Assembly (NCBI RefSeq): GCF_020873915.1
Contig: NZ_JAHWGP010000031.1
Coordinates: 1 to 64,000, forward strand
Length of the DNA stretch: 64,000 bases
From: Streptomyces sp. DH5
Lineage (GTDB): Bacteria > Actinomycetota > Actinomycetes > Streptomycetales > Streptomycetaceae
Direction of reading: 5' to 3'
The notes below the pieces were generated by a model that had not been told where the DNA came from, made no database searches, and was given only the letters and a program-made list of their open reading frames with translations. Below, in pieces: positions 62,656 through 64,000 of the stretch (its first letter is position 1; every line of letters starts with the position of its first letter). The position numbers and the translations under genes are program-made.

Positions 62656-63296
62656 TGATCCGCGTCCTGGTCGCCGAGGACCAGTCCGCCGTCCGCGCGG
62701 GACTGGTGCTGATCCTGCGCAACGCGCCCGGCATCGAGGTGGTGGGCGAGGCGGAGGACGGCGAGCGTGCGGTGGCGCTCGCCCGCGAACTGCGCCCCGA
62801 CGTGGTGCTGATGGACGTGCAGATGCCGCGCCTGGACGGGGTGTCGGCGACCCGGCAGGTGGTGGACGGAGGGCTCGCCGACGTCCTGGTGCTGACCACG
62901 TTCGACCTCGACGAGTACGTGTTCGGGGCGCTGCGGGCGGGCGCGGCCGGGTTCCTGCTGAAGAACACGGAGGCGAAGGACCTCATCACGGCGGTGCGCA
63001 CGGTGGCGGCCGGCGAGGGCATCGTGGCCCCGGCCGTCACCCGGCGGCTGATCGCCGAGTTCGCCGCCGGGCCCACGCGTGAGGTGACGGGGAATCCGGC
63101 GGTGCTGGACTCCCTCACCCGGCGCGAGCGCGAGGTGCTGTCGTGTCTCGGCGAGGGGCTGTCCAACGCCGGTATCGGGGTGCGGCTCGGCATGGCCGAG
63201 GCGACGGTGAAGACGCACGTCAGCCGGCTGCTGGGCAAGCTGGAGCTGCGCAGCCGGGTGCAAGCCGCGGTGCTCGCTCAGGAGTTGGGGATCTAG
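62655..63296 (+). CDS. chiR: Response regulator ChiR (NarL/LuxR type)
   Basis: A 213-residue regulator. Receiver phospho-acceptor Asp54 (VVLMDVQMP), Lys in FLLKNTEAK, and LuxR helix-turn-helix (LTRREREVLSCLGEGLSNAG then IGVRLGMAEATVKTHVSRLL). It is co-translated with chiS. Predicted target is the chiC promoter just downstream. Confidence 0.88.
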   Translation: MIRVLVAEDQSAVRAGLVLILRNAPGIEVVGEAEDGERAVALARELRPDVVLMDVQMPRLDGVSATRQVVDGGLADVLVLTTFDLDEYVFGALRAGAAGFLLKNTEAKDLITAVRTVAAGEGIVAPAVTRRLIAEFAAGPTREVTGNPAVLDSLTRREREVLSCLGEGLSNAGIGVRLGMAEATVKTHVSRLLGKLELRSRVQAAVLAQELGI

Positions 63297-63325
63297 CGGA
63301 CGTCCGGGACGAACCGCGAGGACGG

Positions 63326-63367
63326 TGGTCCAGACCTATTGACCCGTGGTCCAGACCTTTCTATTCT
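63326..63367 (+). promoter_or_regulatory. chiC promoter with paired 12-bp direct repeats
   Basis: TGGTCCAGACCT occurs at 63326-63337 and 63347-63358 (21-bp period, two helical turns). TTGACC (63339-63344) and TATTCT (63362-63367) are 17 bp apart, so one repeat precedes and the other overlaps the spacer. The repeats match those described for Streptomyces chitinase promoters and resemble the DasR dre site. Confidence 0.88.
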
Positions 63368-63433
63368 CGCGGCACTGCGGGCGTGATGGCTCAGTCACGT
63401 CCACAACGGCTTCTCCCCATAAGGAGGCGCAGC

Positions 63434-64000
63434 ATGCGCTTCAGACACAGAGCCGCCGCAGGGTTCGCGACCCTGCTGCTCCCCGTCGCCGGCCTCGTCG
63501 GCCTCGCGAGCCCCGCCCAGGCAGCGACCTCGGCGACCGCCACCTACGCCAAGACCCAGGACTGGGGCTCCGGCTTCGAGGGCAGGTGGACGGTGAAGAA
63601 CACCGGCACCACCACCATCGACTCCTGGACGGTGGAGTGGGACTTCCCCTCCGGCACCAAGGTCACCTCCGCCTGGGACGCCACCGTCACCAACTCCGGT
63701 GACCACTGGAGTGCCAAGAACCTCGGCTGGAACGGCACCCTCGCCCCCGGGGCGTCGATCAGCTTCGGCTTCAACGGCAGCGGTTCCGGCGCCCCGTCCG
63801 GCTGCAAGCTCAACGGCGGCAGCTGCGACGGGAACTCCGTCCCCGGCGACGCGGCCCCCTCCGCGCCCGGCACCCCGACCGCCTCGAACGTCACCGACAC
63901 GTCGGTGCGGCTGTCCTGGGCGGCGGCGACCGACGACAAGGGCGTCAAGGACTACGACGTCCTGCGCGACGGCGCCAGGGTCGCCACGGTGACCGGCACC
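63434..64000 (+). CDS. chiC: Chitinase C precursor, N-terminal part (CBM2-FnIII)
   Basis: The gene is cut by the window edge after 189 residues. Signal peptide (RHRAAAGFATLLLPVAGLVGLA, cleavage after AQA near 30), cellulose/chitin-binding CBM2 domain (31-132; WTVKNTGTTTIDSWTVEW and WNGTLAPGASISFGFNGS), then an FnIII domain (DAAPSAPGTPTASNVTDTSV). The GH18 catalytic domain would follow outside. Promoter repeats and chiSR upstream support chitinase rather than cellulase. ATG 63434 follows AAGGAGG. Confidence 0.87.
   Translation, partial: MRFRHRAAAGFATLLLPVAGLVGLASPAQAATSATATYAKTQDWGSGFEGRWTVKNTGTTTIDSWTVEWDFPSGTKVTSAWDATVTNSGDHWSAKNLGWNGTLAPGASISFGFNGSGSGAPSGCKLNGGSCDGNSVPGDAAPSAPGTPTASNVTDTSVRLSWAAATDDKGVKDYDVLRDGARVATVTGT

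Overview
The window is high-GC actinobacterial DNA, almost certainly the chromosome core of a Streptomyces. The reasons are the strong third-position GC bias, many GTG starts, 4-bp GTGA/ATGA gene overlaps, and Streptomyces-specific genes (scy and filP cytoskeletal proteins, DUF574 methyltransferase, DUF6230/DUF6114 pair, chiS-chiR-chiC). The gene order resembles what I remember of the S. coelicolor SCO5440s to SCO5370s. That is recollection, not a search. I saw no tRNA, rRNA, CRISPR array, intact insertion sequence or prophage.

Layout. 1-4458: the end of a trehalose/maltose/alpha-glucan operon (treS end, maltokinase, glgB). 4539-7697: a HelD-type helicase-like ATPase, a candidate small RNA with a near-consensus promoter, and a thioredoxin overlapping a MerR-type redox-looking regulator. 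7906-11951: dicarboxylate symporter dctA divergent from a CitA/CitB-type two-component system. 12.0-13.5 kb: a decayed patch (gene remnants, a DUF397-like gene, a RHH/PIN toxin-antitoxin pair and a long inverted repeat). 13.6-19.65 kb: central carbon genes pfkA, pta-ackA and pyk. 19.7-22.4 kb: a three-gene secreted/membrane operon (DUF6230, DUF6114, low-complexity secreted protein) behind a 690-bp structured non-coding region. 23.1-28.6 kb: CnoX-like thioredoxin, TetR, DUF574 methyltransferase, LysR, cysteine dioxygenase and a YeiH-like exporter.

28.6-42.2 kb is the acyl-CoA and regulator block: isobutyryl-CoA mutase large subunit (icmA), two DUF3817 proteins, two MarR regulators, three AIM24 paralogues in an operon, and a two-component system divergent from an Asp-rich PepSY protein. 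It continues with a Phd/PIN toxin-antitoxin locus whose toxin is frameshifted, the MeaB GTPase, a thiolase and methylmalonyl-CoA epimerase. 42.4-47.5 kb: polar-growth coiled-coil genes scy and filP. 47.6-51.6 kb: two tandem paralogous ABC ATPase/permease pairs. 51.6-60.5 kb: a zinc-finger-like protein, an LLM flavin monooxygenase, mismatch endonuclease nucS, a NACHT/NB-ARC-like membrane ATPase, a STAS protein, 3-hydroxyacyl-CoA dehydrogenase, an M15 peptidase and cobalamin adenosyltransferase. 60.5-64 kb: two small membrane proteins, then chiS-chiR and the start of chitinase gene chiC.

How it works together. icmA, meaB, the epimerase, the adenosyltransferase, thiolase and hydroxyacyl-CoA dehydrogenase form a dispersed adenosylcobalamin/short-chain acyl-CoA network. 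pfkA, pyk and pta-ackA feed acetyl-CoA and acetate. About twelve genes have a -10 hexamer only 6-8 bp before the start codon, implying leaderless mRNAs, mostly for regulators. The best candidates for something undescribed are the small RNA at 6830-6923, the DUF6230/DUF6114/secreted-protein operon with its structured leader region, and the Asp-rich sensor kinase/PepSY pair with its CTTCAGG repeats.
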